NCBI GenBank assembly: GCA_900318855.1
Contig: ONMG01000061.1
Span: 1-5,459 of the forward strand
Source of the DNA: an uncultured Prevotella sp.
Lineage (GTDB): Bacteria > Bacteroidota > Bacteroidia > Bacteroidales > Bacteroidaceae
Reading direction: 5' to 3'
Length of the DNA: 5,459 nucleotides
In this document: positions 1 to 5,459 of the stretch, piece by piece
Numbering within the stretch: position 1 is the first letter of the stretch
Layout of the letters: every line of letters starts with the position of its first letter
Position numbers and translations under genes: made by a program
Notes under the pieces: generated by a model
What the model was told of the DNA's origin: nothing
The model's input: the letters and a program-made list of their open reading frames with translations, nothing else
Database searches by the model: none

Positions 1-1
1 C

Positions 2-85
2 GCAAGAAGTTAGGCGGCGCTCGGGAGCGACCCACGAAAAACATCCGTTTTTCTTGGTCGTTCCTCTCGTTTGCACTAACTTTGC
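2..85. repeat. Imperfect palindromic intergenic element (about 85 bp)
   Basis: Three nested sets of complementary arms share one centre near position 44. The outer arms are 2-13 (GCAAGAAGTTAG) and 76-85 (CTAACTTTGC); they pair over 10 bp with a 2-nt bulge. The middle arms are 24-32 (GGAGCGACC) and 56-64 (GGTCGTTCC), with one G-T wobble. The inner arms are 36-42 (GAAAAAC) and 47-53 (GTTTTTC), a perfect 7-bp stem around a 4-nt loop ATCC. The stretch between the outer and middle arms pairs only poorly. TTTGCA is also repeated directly at 70-75 and 81-86, 11 bp apart. The arrangement is seen directly. That it is a dispersed Bacteroidales intergenic repeat is an inference. It could also act as a bidirectional terminator for a gene left of the window, although the central stem is A/T-rich and so weak. 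Confidence 0.6.
54..84 (+). promoter_or_regulatory. Bacteroidetes-type promoter for the flippase gene
   Basis: TAACTTTG at 77-84 matches the Bacteroidetes sigma-ABfr -7 consensus TAnnTTTG exactly. A TTG at 54-56 (within TTCTTGG), 20 bp upstream, is an acceptable partial match to the -33 TTTG box. Transcription would begin near position 90 and give a leader of about 75 nt before the ATG at 165. The -7 box lies in the right arm of the palindrome, so this transcript would exclude the hairpin. The -7 match is seen; the -33 box and the start point are inferred. Confidence 0.6.
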
Positions 86-164
86 AGCAGGGAAGCAGGA
101 GGGACGGTGATAAGCACAGCCGGATTACCTCGGGCTTCATTATCAAGTCACGCTAAGGCAAAAG

Positions 165-1613
165 ATGAACGGACAAACACTGAAAGAGAAAACAGCGTCG
201 GGCCTGCTGTGGGGAGCCCTCAACAATATGACCATGCAGGTGCTCAACGCACTCATCGGCATCGTGCTCTCACGGCTTCTGCTGCCTTCGGACTACGGCA
301 TGATGGGTATGCTCACGGTCTTCACCGCCATAGCGGGTTCCATCCAGGAGAGTGGTTTCACATCAGCGCTGTGCAATCTGCGACAAGCCACTCACGACGA
401 CTATAACGCCGTGTTCTGGTTCACCACCTTTATGTCGATAGCGCTCTACGGTGTGCTGTGGCTCGCCGCTCCCTTCATCGCCGCCTATTTCCATCACCCC
501 GAGCTGGTGACCCTGTCGAGGCTCGTCTTCGCCTCACTGATGTTGGCCGGCATCGGTGCCACGCATGCCGCATGGATGTTCCGCAACATGATGAACCGCG
601 AGAAGGCCATCATCAACGCCGTGGCCATGCTGGTGAGCGGCAGCCTCGGCATCGCGCTGGCCTGCGCCGGACTGAGCTATTGGAGTCTGGCCTGGCAGCA
701 GTTCGCCTATATGTTCATTACCAACGTGATGCGGCTGTATTATGTGCGCTGGCTGCCCACGCTCCACTTCGACTTCTCACCCATTCGGCGCATGTTCGGC
801 TTCAGCTTCAAGATAATGCTCACCAACATCATCAACCAGGTGAACAACAATGTGCTCTCGCTCATCTTCGGCCGACTCTTCACGGCAGCCGCAGTGGGCA
901 ACTACACGCAGGCCTCGAAGTGGAACAACATGGGCACGTCGTTCATCTCGGGCACTATCCAGCAGGTGGCTCAACCGGTGCTTGTAAAAGTGGGCGGCGA
1001 GCAGGGCCGACAACTGAACGTATTCCGCAAGATGCTTCGATTCACAGCCTTTCTCTCCATGCCCTCCATGCTGGGGCTGGCGTTCATCGCTCCGGAATTC
1101 ATCCCCCTGCTCCTTGGCGACAAGTGGAACGACAGCATTCCGCTACTTCAGTTGCTCTGCATCGGAGGGGCCTTTCTGCCCATCCAGACACTCTACCAGA
1201 ATCTCCTCATCAGTCACGGGCGCTCGGACACCTACCTGTGGAGCACCCTGACACAGGTTATCCTTCAGACCTTAGTCATCCTGGCCTTCGGCCGTTGGGG
1301 CATTCTCACCATGGTATGTGCCTACACGGTGCTCATAGTGTTGTGGACAGGAGTGTGGCAACTGCTCGCTCACCGGCTTACCGGCCTGCGCCTCTTGGAT
1401 GTGGGCAAGGACATCGCGCCCTTCCTGCTGGCTGCGCTCATGTGCATCGGTGCCGCAGAGCTTATCACAGCACCTCTGGCCCAGCGGCTGCCTCTGCTTA
1501 TTGCCAAAGTAGCCGTTGTAGCTGTCTGCTACGCTGCCACCATGAAGGTAGCCCGCGTGAAGATTTTCGACGAATGTGTGAACTATTTCTTGTCTAAGAT
1601 TAGGAAACGCTGA
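165..1613 (+). CDS. Polysaccharide flippase, Wzx/WzxC type (MOP superfamily)
   Basis: A 482-residue polytopic inner-membrane protein predicted to flip undecaprenyl-linked oligosaccharide repeat units to the periplasm. The N-terminus is typical of the WzxC-like polysaccharide transporters: a short basic stretch (KEKTASGLLWG, residues 7-17), a first helix ending in IVLSRLLLPSDYGMMGML (33-50), then QESGFTSAL (61-69) and HDDYNAVFWF (77-86). Further hydrophobic helices run to the C-terminus, which ends in a short basic tail. The length is normal for the family. ATG 165 is preceded by AAGG about 6 nt upstream (155-158). The promoter at 54-84 lies directly in front, so the gene may be transcribed alone. 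Its last 31 bp overlap the end of the opposing glycosyltransferase gene, leaving no room for a separate terminator. The family call is firm; the exact lipid-linked substrate cannot be read from the sequence. Confidence 0.93.
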   Translation: MNGQTLKEKTASGLLWGALNNMTMQVLNALIGIVLSRLLLPSDYGMMGMLTVFTAIAGSIQESGFTSALCNLRQATHDDYNAVFWFTTFMSIALYGVLWLAAPFIAAYFHHPELVTLSRLVFASLMLAGIGATHAAWMFRNMMNREKAIINAVAMLVSGSLGIALACAGLSYWSLAWQQFAYMFITNVMRLYYVRWLPTLHFDFSPIRRMFGFSFKIMLTNIINQVNNNVLSLIFGRLFTAAAVGNYTQASKWNNMGTSFISGTIQQVAQPVLVKVGGEQGRQLNVFRKMLRFTAFLSMPSMLGLAFIAPEFIPLLLGDKWNDSIPLLQLLCIGGAFLPIQTLYQNLLISHGRSDTYLWSTLTQVILQTLVILAFGRWGILTMVCAYTVLIVLWTGVWQLLAHRLTGLRLLDVGKDIAPFLLAALMCIGAAELITAPLAQRLPLLIAKVAVVAVCYAATMKVARVKIFDECVNYFLSKIRKR

Positions 1614-2569
1614 TACCAGCACGAAGTGAGGGGGAAGAGCAATGCACGCACCACACTCACGGCAAAAGGCTTTCGAGTGTGGAAGAGCTCATTGCGGTGG
1701 CGCAGACAGAAAGCGCTGAACCGCACATAGCTCCACAAGCTGGCCGACTGCATGAGCCGCATCATGCGTATCCCCTCGGCGCACACGGGAGCTGAAGAAT
1801 GAAGACCACGGAGAAAACGCTCCCAGGCAGCATAATCGGGAGCCGACAGCCTACGCACCTGACGGTAGTGGCGCAGCGACCACAGCAGCATGTGGAAAGC
1901 GTTGCGGACTGTGGGCTGGCTGTCCTCGGTAGAGGTGAAAGTGGAAGAAGTGGCATAACGGCGCTGATGAACCAGCACGCGGTCGATGTAGACGACACTG
2001 TCCAAGGCCGCCGCCGTCACCGAGAACACGGCATCATAGCAGCGGACACCAAGCATTTCGCAGCCCTCGGGAAAGTAGTTCAACATATCGCGTCTGAGAA
2101 GCATCGTGTGACCGGCTATCTCGGCACAGCAGAGCATCCGAAGCAGTGTGACATTGGGTCGTCGAGGGTCGGCACTTACATAGCTGCCATCACTTGAGAA
2201 TGGGTCCGAACGCCCGCCACAGAGCAAGCAGTCGCCAATATGCTCAATCTGCAATGCTATCTTGTAGGGCTCCCAGACATCATCCTGGTCGCATATGGCG
2301 ATATAGTCGCCCTCGGCACGGCGCATAGCAGAAAGGAAGTTGGCATTGATACCATGCTGCTCACCCTCATGGCGATACACCTTCACACGGGCATCGAGCT
2401 GAGCATAGTCGTTAAGTATCGACATGGTAGCGTCGGTAGAGCCATCGTCCTGAACAATGATTTCTTTCAGCGGATAGGTCTGCGCCAACACACTGTCCAT
2501 CTGCTCTCGCAGGAACCGTGCTCCGTTGTAGGTGCACATCACCACAGAAACGGTCTTCGTCTGTCTCAT
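1583..2569 (-). CDS. Family 2 glycosyltransferase (GT-A fold)
   Basis: A 328-residue cytoplasmic or membrane-associated glycosyltransferase that would move a sugar from an activated donor onto a growing surface glycan. The GT2 hallmarks are present in order: VSVVMCTYNGARFLREQMDS (residues 7-26) forms the first nucleotide-binding strand, QDDGSTD (40-46) contacts the nucleotide, and CDQDDVW (93-99) holds the DxD-type metal site. The middle part (IAGHTMLLRRDML) and the later VLVHQRRYATSS are laid out as in the rhamnosyltransferase-like GT2 enzymes of O-antigen loci. No strong transmembrane helix is evident, and the C-terminus is basic. The ATG at 2569 leaves a full N-terminal strand, with GGAG about 10 nt upstream. 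It lies 143 bp behind the guanine deaminase, so it may be read from the same operon or from its own promoter. Donor and acceptor sugars cannot be assigned. Confidence 0.92.
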   Translation of the reverse strand: MRQTKTVSVVMCTYNGARFLREQMDSVLAQTYPLKEIIVQDDGSTDATMSILNDYAQLDARVKVYRHEGEQHGINANFLSAMRRAEGDYIAICDQDDVWEPYKIALQIEHIGDCLLCGGRSDPFSSDGSYVSADPRRPNVTLLRMLCCAEIAGHTMLLRRDMLNYFPEGCEMLGVRCYDAVFSVTAAALDSVVYIDRVLVHQRRYATSSTFTSTEDSQPTVRNAFHMLLWSLRHYRQVRRLSAPDYAAWERFLRGLHSSAPVCAEGIRMMRLMQSASLWSYVRFSAFCLRHRNELFHTRKPFAVSVVRALLFPLTSCWYQRFLILDKK

Positions 2570-2570
2570 A

Positions 2571-2712
2571 GTTTACATTCTCCTTCTCTTATCCACAGCC
2601 TACCTCTTTGGGCTCCGACCCATGTCATCAATCCCCGCACCGAACAGCAGCATATATTATGGCCCTTCATACTCGCCTCAACCTTCGGCACAGCCGCAGC
2701 CTTGACCGAGAG
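2571..2712 (-). other. Intergenic gap with possible 34-codon small ORF
   Basis: The gap between the guanine deaminase stop and the glycosyltransferase start. No exact TAnnTTTG promoter box and no convincing GC-rich terminator is visible on the - strand. One small ORF starts at ATG 2670 and ends with TGA at 2566-2568, overlapping the glycosyltransferase ATG as ATGA. It would encode 34 residues with a CCC run near the start and several basic residues, and has no recognisable family. The same frame is open right back to the deaminase stop, so the openness may be chance. The stop/start overlap is the only positive sign that it could be translated as a leader peptide. Confidence 0.15.
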
Positions 2713-3180
2713 TCAGTAGCGTGTTTTCCCGGCCTCCTGCTCCCACATTTCAAAAGCGCGACGGGCCTCATCCGGCAGCAGCCTCTCCATCGTCTTCTCC
2801 CGCTCGTCCACAGGCAGCGCAATCTCACGGTAGATGAAGTCGTCATCGAATCCGATGCGGGCGGCATCCGTCCGTGTGTTGGCGTAGAAGATGCGGTCGA
2901 GCCGTGCCCAGTAGATGGCGCCAAAGCACATCGGACAAGGCTCGCAGGAACAATAGATGTCGCAGCCCTGGAGATTGAAGGTGCCCAACTGTCGGGCTGC
3001 CTTGCGAATGGCGTTCACCTCGGCATGGGCCGTGGGGTCATTGTCGAGGGTGACGCTGTTTGAGGCCTCAGCCACGATGTCACCGCCACGTGCTATCACG
3101 GCCCCGAAGGGTCCACCGCCCTTTCTTACACTTTCTTCGGACAGGGCAATAGCCCTTTGCATTAGTTCAGTCTTATTCAT
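2713..3180 (-). CDS. guaD: Guanine deaminase (cytidine deaminase-fold, GuaD type)
   Basis: A 155-residue cytosolic zinc enzyme predicted to deaminate guanine to xanthine in purine salvage. The family signature is complete: TAHAEVNAI (residues 50-58) supplies zinc ligand His52 and catalytic Glu54, and CEPCPMCFGAIYWA (79-92) supplies zinc ligands Cys82 and Cys85. The block NTRTDAARIGFDDDFIYREI (101-120) and the final Tyr155 match the pattern I recall for Bacillus subtilis GuaD (about 156 residues, ending in Tyr). In that domain-swapped dimer the C-terminal region reaches the partner's active site. This pattern favours guanine deaminase over tRNA adenosine deaminase TadA or cytosine deaminase. 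The gene starts 8 bp after the gtrA-like stop behind an A-rich leader (AGAAAGAT), so it is almost certainly co-transcribed with the glycan genes. A related nucleobase substrate is possible. Confidence 0.88.
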   Translation of the reverse strand: MNKTELMQRAIALSEESVRKGGGPFGAVIARGGDIVAEASNSVTLDNDPTAHAEVNAIRKAARQLGTFNLQGCDIYCSCEPCPMCFGAIYWARLDRIFYANTRTDAARIGFDDDFIYREIALPVDEREKTMERLLPDEARRAFEMWEQEAGKTRY

Positions 3181-3188
3181 ATCTTTCT

Positions 3189-3599
3189 TTATTTCTTATC
3201 TTTGAGGAAATGCCTCACCAGCAGGAAGTTCACAGGCACACAGATGCAGAACATGGGTATCGGAGCCAGCTCCGCACCGACTCCGAGACGGAGGAAGAGA
3301 TGGAGGAACAGCGTCTGCAAACAAAGGTTCACCACATGACTGAAGAGGAAGCCTGCTCCCTTGCGTGCCGTGGCATGGGTGTGGAAGGTGAACTTCACGC
3401 TGGCCACGAAGTTGAACAGAAAACTCACCGCATAAGCCAGTACATTGGCCACCTCCGGCCACATCACGCCTTTGAGCAGCAGATAACAGCCATACTGTAT
3501 GGCCGTGGCCACAACGCCGACAATGCCAAAGCGCACCACCTCGCCCCAGGGCTTCCGCTCATTTGATGCGCCGGAACCTAAGATATGCCTCATCTGCAT
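3189..3599 (-). CDS. GtrA-like small membrane protein
   Basis: A 136-residue protein with four predicted membrane helices (roughly residues 22-42, 48-66, 83-104 and 111-128). Family signs are VRFGIVGVVATAIQY (22-36) opening the first helix, FNFVASVKFTF (62-72) closing the second, and PVNFLLVRHFLKDKK (122-136) at the basic C-terminus. GtrA-like proteins are thought to help move or present polyprenyl-phosphate-linked sugars across the inner membrane. Mycobacterial Rv3789, near the decaprenyl-phospho-arabinose genes, is a member. The chosen ATG at 3599 overlaps the preceding phosphatase gene by 41 bp; ATG 3593 would give 35 bp. GTG codons at residues 21-22 could start a shorter form, so the first 20 residues are uncertain. 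The overlap implies translational coupling. Length and topology are normal for the family. Confidence 0.88.
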   Translation of the reverse strand: MQMRHILGSGASNERKPWGEVVRFGIVGVVATAIQYGCYLLLKGVMWPEVANVLAYAVSFLFNFVASVKFTFHTHATARKGAGFLFSHVVNLCLQTLFLHLFLRLGVGAELAPIPMFCICVPVNFLLVRHFLKDKK

Positions 3600-4149
3600 A
3601 GTTCAGCATCTCGCTGTCGCCCCGGCTGTCGCCATAGGCTATGATGTGATACTGGTCCCTCGCTCCCGTGAGCACTTCGCGGATGCGCCTCACCTTCTCG
3701 GAGCCATAACAATTGGGGGTGAGGAAACGGCCTGTCAGCCGCCCATCGGCTGTCTCCACCTTTGTGGCAAGCACCTCGGCTTGTGGCACAAATGGCTTTA
3801 CCCAGTTTTCCACACTTGCAGAGACGACTATCAGCCTTTGGCCGTTCTCTGCCGCATGCTTACAGACGTCCACGGCCACAGGGCGCAACAACCCTTCCTT
3901 GGCTTTGGCAAACTGCTGGCAAAGCGTATCGAAGTTGCTGATGGGCATACTCTTAAAGAAATGGGCGAAGAACCTCTGCTTCGTCTTGCCATTGGAGTAG
4001 AGGCGCAACTTCATGAGCACCAGCAGCGGACTATAGAGAACCAGTCCCCAGAGTAGTGCTTTTGTGCCGCGCGCATAGCGAATGAACTCCAGTAACGTGT
4101 CGTGGGTGGTCAGCGTCCCGTCGAAGTCAAGACAATAAACGTTTTCCAT
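3559..4149 (-). CDS. HAD superfamily phosphatase, subfamily IB (SerB-like)
   Basis: A 196-residue phosphohydrolase of the haloacid dehalogenase fold. Motif I is LDFDGTLT (residues 7-14), with nucleophile Asp8 and acid/base Asp10. Motif II is VVSAS (108-112, Ser110), motif III is probably Lys152 in GSEKVRRI, and motif IV is YGDSRGDSEML (172-182) with metal-binding Asp174 and Asp178. Between motifs I and II lies a helical cap with a hydrophobic stretch at about 31-48, suggesting contact with membrane or lipid substrate. The ATG at 4149 lies inside the end of the UbiA gene (23-bp overlap), so the two products are probably coupled in translation. HAD-IB domains are also found fused to UbiA domains in other bacteria, as I recall. 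The neighbours suggest that it removes the 5-phosphate from a polyprenyl-phospho-phosphoribose. A serine-pathway or other small phosphate substrate cannot be excluded. Confidence 0.85.
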   Translation of the reverse strand: MENVYCLDFDGTLTTHDTLLEFIRYARGTKALLWGLVLYSPLLVLMKLRLYSNGKTKQRFFAHFFKSMPISNFDTLCQQFAKAKEGLLRPVAVDVCKHAAENGQRLIVVSASVENWVKPFVPQAEVLATKVETADGRLTGRFLTPNCYGSEKVRRIREVLTGARDQYHIIAYGDSRGDSEMLNYADEAYLRFRRIK

Positions 4150-5017
4150 ATATCATAATGAAAAAGCTGAGTCCCCAGAGGAATACGATGACCTGAGTGA
4201 GGCGATCGCGCAGAATCACCTTCGTAGGGTCGCCGCTCTTCTCGTCGACCACAGCCAGCTGAATGTAACGCAGCAGACCGAGGAGCACGAACACCGTGGT
4301 GAGATAAAGCCGTGGGGCATTGAAATGTGACTGAACCTCGGGTGAGACAGTGTACATGATGTAGCACACGAGCGTCACCGAGGCTGTTATGGTAATGGCC
4401 TGATTGATGAAGGTGAGGTTGTAGCGAATGGTGTTCTTGCGCGGAGCCTCACCCGTGGCATTCATCCTAAGCACATCGTCCCGGCGCTTAGCAAAGCCCA
4501 TGAAGAGGGTCAGCAGGAAGGTCATCAGCACAATCCATTGGCTGAGCTCGATACCCGTAGCCTCGCCACCAGCGGCAATACGCAGCACGAAGCCTACGGC
4601 AATCACGCAGACATCAATGATGGCATGCTGCTTGAGCCACCGGCAATAGAGCAGATTGAGCACAAAGTAGGCTATCAGCACCGCCATGGTCGACAAGCCC
4701 CAGTCAGGCAATAGCAGCGGCAATGCCATTCCCACCACAGCCAGCGTTATCATCATCGCATAGGCCGTAGGCACGCTCACAGCTCCGGAGGCGATAGGGC
4801 GATGGCACTTCACGGGATGGCGGCGGTCGGCAGGTGCATCGATGATATCATTGAAACAATAGATGGAAGAAGCGGTCAGCGAAAAGGCCACCAGCGTGAG
4901 TAGCGATGCCCCAAGGGCTTCTGGCTGGAGCAACGCCCCTCCGAAAAAGAGGGGAAGCAGCACAAAGAAATTCTTTATCCACTGCTTGGGGCGGATGAGT
5001 CGGAGGATATTCTTCAT
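4127..5017 (-). CDS. UbiA-family polyprenyl-phosphate phosphoribosyltransferase (DPPR synthase-like)
   Basis: A 296-residue integral membrane enzyme of the UbiA fold with about nine predicted helices. RPKQWIKNFFVLLPLFFGG (residues 9-27) opens the protein as in decaprenyl-phosphate phosphoribosyltransferases. NDIIDAPADRRHPVKCHRPI (56-75) carries the first Asp-rich motif (NDxxDxxxD) and the HPxKxxRPI tail seen in Rv3806c-like enzymes. GFVLRIAAGG (142-151), FAKRRDD (175-181) and DPTKVILRDRLTQ (263-275) fit the same group. The expected reaction joins PRPP to a polyprenyl phosphate and releases pyrophosphate, facing the cytoplasm. The start is ATG 5017: it overlaps the acyltransferase stop as ATGA, and the protein then begins MKNILRLIRP as relatives do. 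An in-frame start further upstream would add 32 unrelated residues inside the acyltransferase gene. The subfamily call rests on recognised motifs, not on an alignment. Confidence 0.85.
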   Translation of the reverse strand: MKNILRLIRPKQWIKNFFVLLPLFFGGALLQPEALGASLLTLVAFSLTASSIYCFNDIIDAPADRRHPVKCHRPIASGAVSVPTAYAMMITLAVVGMALPLLLPDWGLSTMAVLIAYFVLNLLYCRWLKQHAIIDVCVIAVGFVLRIAAGGEATGIELSQWIVLMTFLLTLFMGFAKRRDDVLRMNATGEAPRKNTIRYNLTFINQAITITASVTLVCYIMYTVSPEVQSHFNAPRLYLTTVFVLLGLLRYIQLAVVDEKSGDPTKVILRDRLTQVIVFLWGLSFFIMIYGKRLLS

Positions 5018-5459
5018 ATTCCTAATAGTTTGGTTTCGACACTCTCTATAGCCGTATGCAGTGCCCATGCCAGAGGCAATGTGATGGCCGTAGTGAGCAA
5101 GAAGGTGGGCCAATAGCCCAAATGGTGGGGCTCGATATAGCAGAGCACGAAGTGGATGTGGATGAGGTAGGCCTCAAGGCTTACGGCTCCCACCAACTTA
5201 AAGAAGCGGTTCACCCATTTCGAGGTGCGGCGGAAGATGCGGTTGAGAAGCAAGATACTCGTCAGCGTGAACGGGATGTAGAGCATCCGCTCCACAAAGA
5301 GGGGAAAATGACCGTGGCGCATCTGCTCGAGATAGATGCAGGTGGCAAATGTCATCAGCCATATTGTCAGCAACATCCACACGGCGCTGCCGTCAAGTTG
5401 CCGTTTCTCCTTCACCAGTTGCCCCATGTTGATGCCGATGAAGAAGATAGGCACGCGGC
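5014..5459 (-). CDS. Acyltransferase family 3 membrane protein, 3' end only
   Basis: Only the last 148 or so codons are in the window; the 5' part lies beyond the right edge. The visible part begins RVPIFFIGINMG, matching the RxPxFxxGxxxG element that sits after the middle of acyltransferase-3 (O-acetyltransferase) proteins, and later has GAVSLEAYLIHIHF, the usual penultimate-helix signature. About four hydrophobic helices are present. Such proteins transfer acetyl or other acyl groups onto surface sugars at the inner membrane. The GTG at 5452-5454 is an internal valine, not a start. The catalytic N-terminal His/Arg motifs are outside the window, so activity cannot be judged. The stop overlaps the next start as ATGA, so translation is coupled to the UbiA-like gene. 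Confidence 0.82.
   Translation of the reverse strand, partial: RVPIFFIGINMGQLVKEKRQLDGSAVWMLLTIWLMTFATCIYLEQMRHGHFPLFVERMLYIPFTLTSILLLNRIFRRTSKWVNRFFKLVGAVSLEAYLIHIHFVLCYIEPHHLGYWPTFLLTTAITLPLAWALHTAIESVETKLLGI

Noticed and set aside
36..53. Inner hairpin read as a strong intrinsic terminator
   Set aside because: The 7-bp stem is mostly A-T with only short T tracts after it, so it would be weak alone. It is better explained as the core of the larger palindrome, though a terminator role for a gene to the left remains possible.
458..1597. A 379-codon open frame on the + strand inside the flippase gene
   Set aside because: Its product is rich in Arg, His, Pro and Ala with no family signature, and it lies in a shifted frame under a clear polytopic transporter. 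Third-position GC bias in the real gene explains the openness.
2566..2715. Stop-codon readthrough of the guanine deaminase into the open frame behind it
   Set aside because: The frame is open for about 50 codons after the TGA, but the protein already ends in the expected C-terminal Tyr at normal family length, and an open run of this size is plausible by chance in GC-rich DNA.
1799..2719. Two + strand open frames (1799-2197 and 2240-2719) opposite the glycosyltransferase
   Set aside because: Their products show no family signature, and the opposite strand encodes a full GT2 protein with all its motifs. They are antisense shadows.
4127..5017. UbiA gene as a ubiquinone or menaquinone prenyltransferase
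   Set aside because: The opening RPKQWIKN, the HPxKxxRPI stretch and the phosphatase/GtrA neighbours fit the phosphoribosyltransferase group better, and no quinone genes are nearby.
5018..5113. Upstream in-frame start of the UbiA gene at 5113
   Set aside because: It would add 32 residues that resemble no UbiA N-terminus and lie inside the acyltransferase gene. ATG 5017 gives the family-typical start and an ATGA overlap.
5014..5454. Acyltransferase gene as a complete 146-residue protein starting at GTG 5454
   Set aside because: The frame stays open to the window edge, and the preceding codon is Arg, giving the internal RVPIFFIG motif of acyltransferase-3 proteins. The gene is cut by the edge, not short.

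Overview
The window looks like a piece of a cell-surface glycan (O-antigen, capsule or other polysaccharide) locus from a GC-rich member of the Bacteroidales, possibly Prevotellaceae. Three things support this: a Bacteroidetes-type promoter (TAACTTTG -7 box at 77-84), start sites that are often A-rich or overlapping instead of having strong Shine-Dalgarno sites, and the gene content. The family placement is an inference from style and was not tested by a database search.

Layout. Positions 1-164 are non-coding. They hold an imperfect palindrome of about 85 bp (2-85) whose right arm carries the promoter, followed by a short leader. Next, on the + strand, is one gene for a Wzx/WzxC-type polysaccharide flippase (165-1613). 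Everything else is on the - strand and is read from the right edge leftwards: the 3' end of an acyltransferase-3 membrane protein (5014-5459, cut by the window edge), a UbiA-type polyprenyl-phosphate phosphoribosyltransferase (4127-5017), an HAD-IB phosphatase (3559-4149), a GtrA-like small membrane protein (3189-3599), a guanine deaminase (2713-3180), a 142-bp gap (2571-2712) and a family 2 glycosyltransferase (1583-2569). The first five are very tightly packed, with overlaps of 4, 23 and about 41 bp and then a gap of 8 bp, which indicates one operon. The flippase and the glycosyltransferase converge and their coding ends overlap by 31 bp.

How the genes may work together. The UbiA protein resembles the mycobacterial enzyme that joins PRPP to decaprenyl phosphate (Rv3806c) more than it resembles quinone-pathway prenyltransferases. 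With a phosphatase and a GtrA protein directly behind it, it forms a plausible three-step module: make polyprenyl-phospho-5-phosphoribose, remove the 5-phosphate, and move the lipid-linked pentose across the membrane or hand it on. The epimerase pair (DprE1/DprE2) that would turn ribose into arabinose is not in the window. The acyltransferase and the GT2 enzyme would modify and build the glycan, and the flippase would export lipid-linked repeat units. The guanine deaminase is a purine-salvage enzyme with no obvious role in this pathway. No tRNA, rRNA, CRISPR array, transposase or phage gene is visible.
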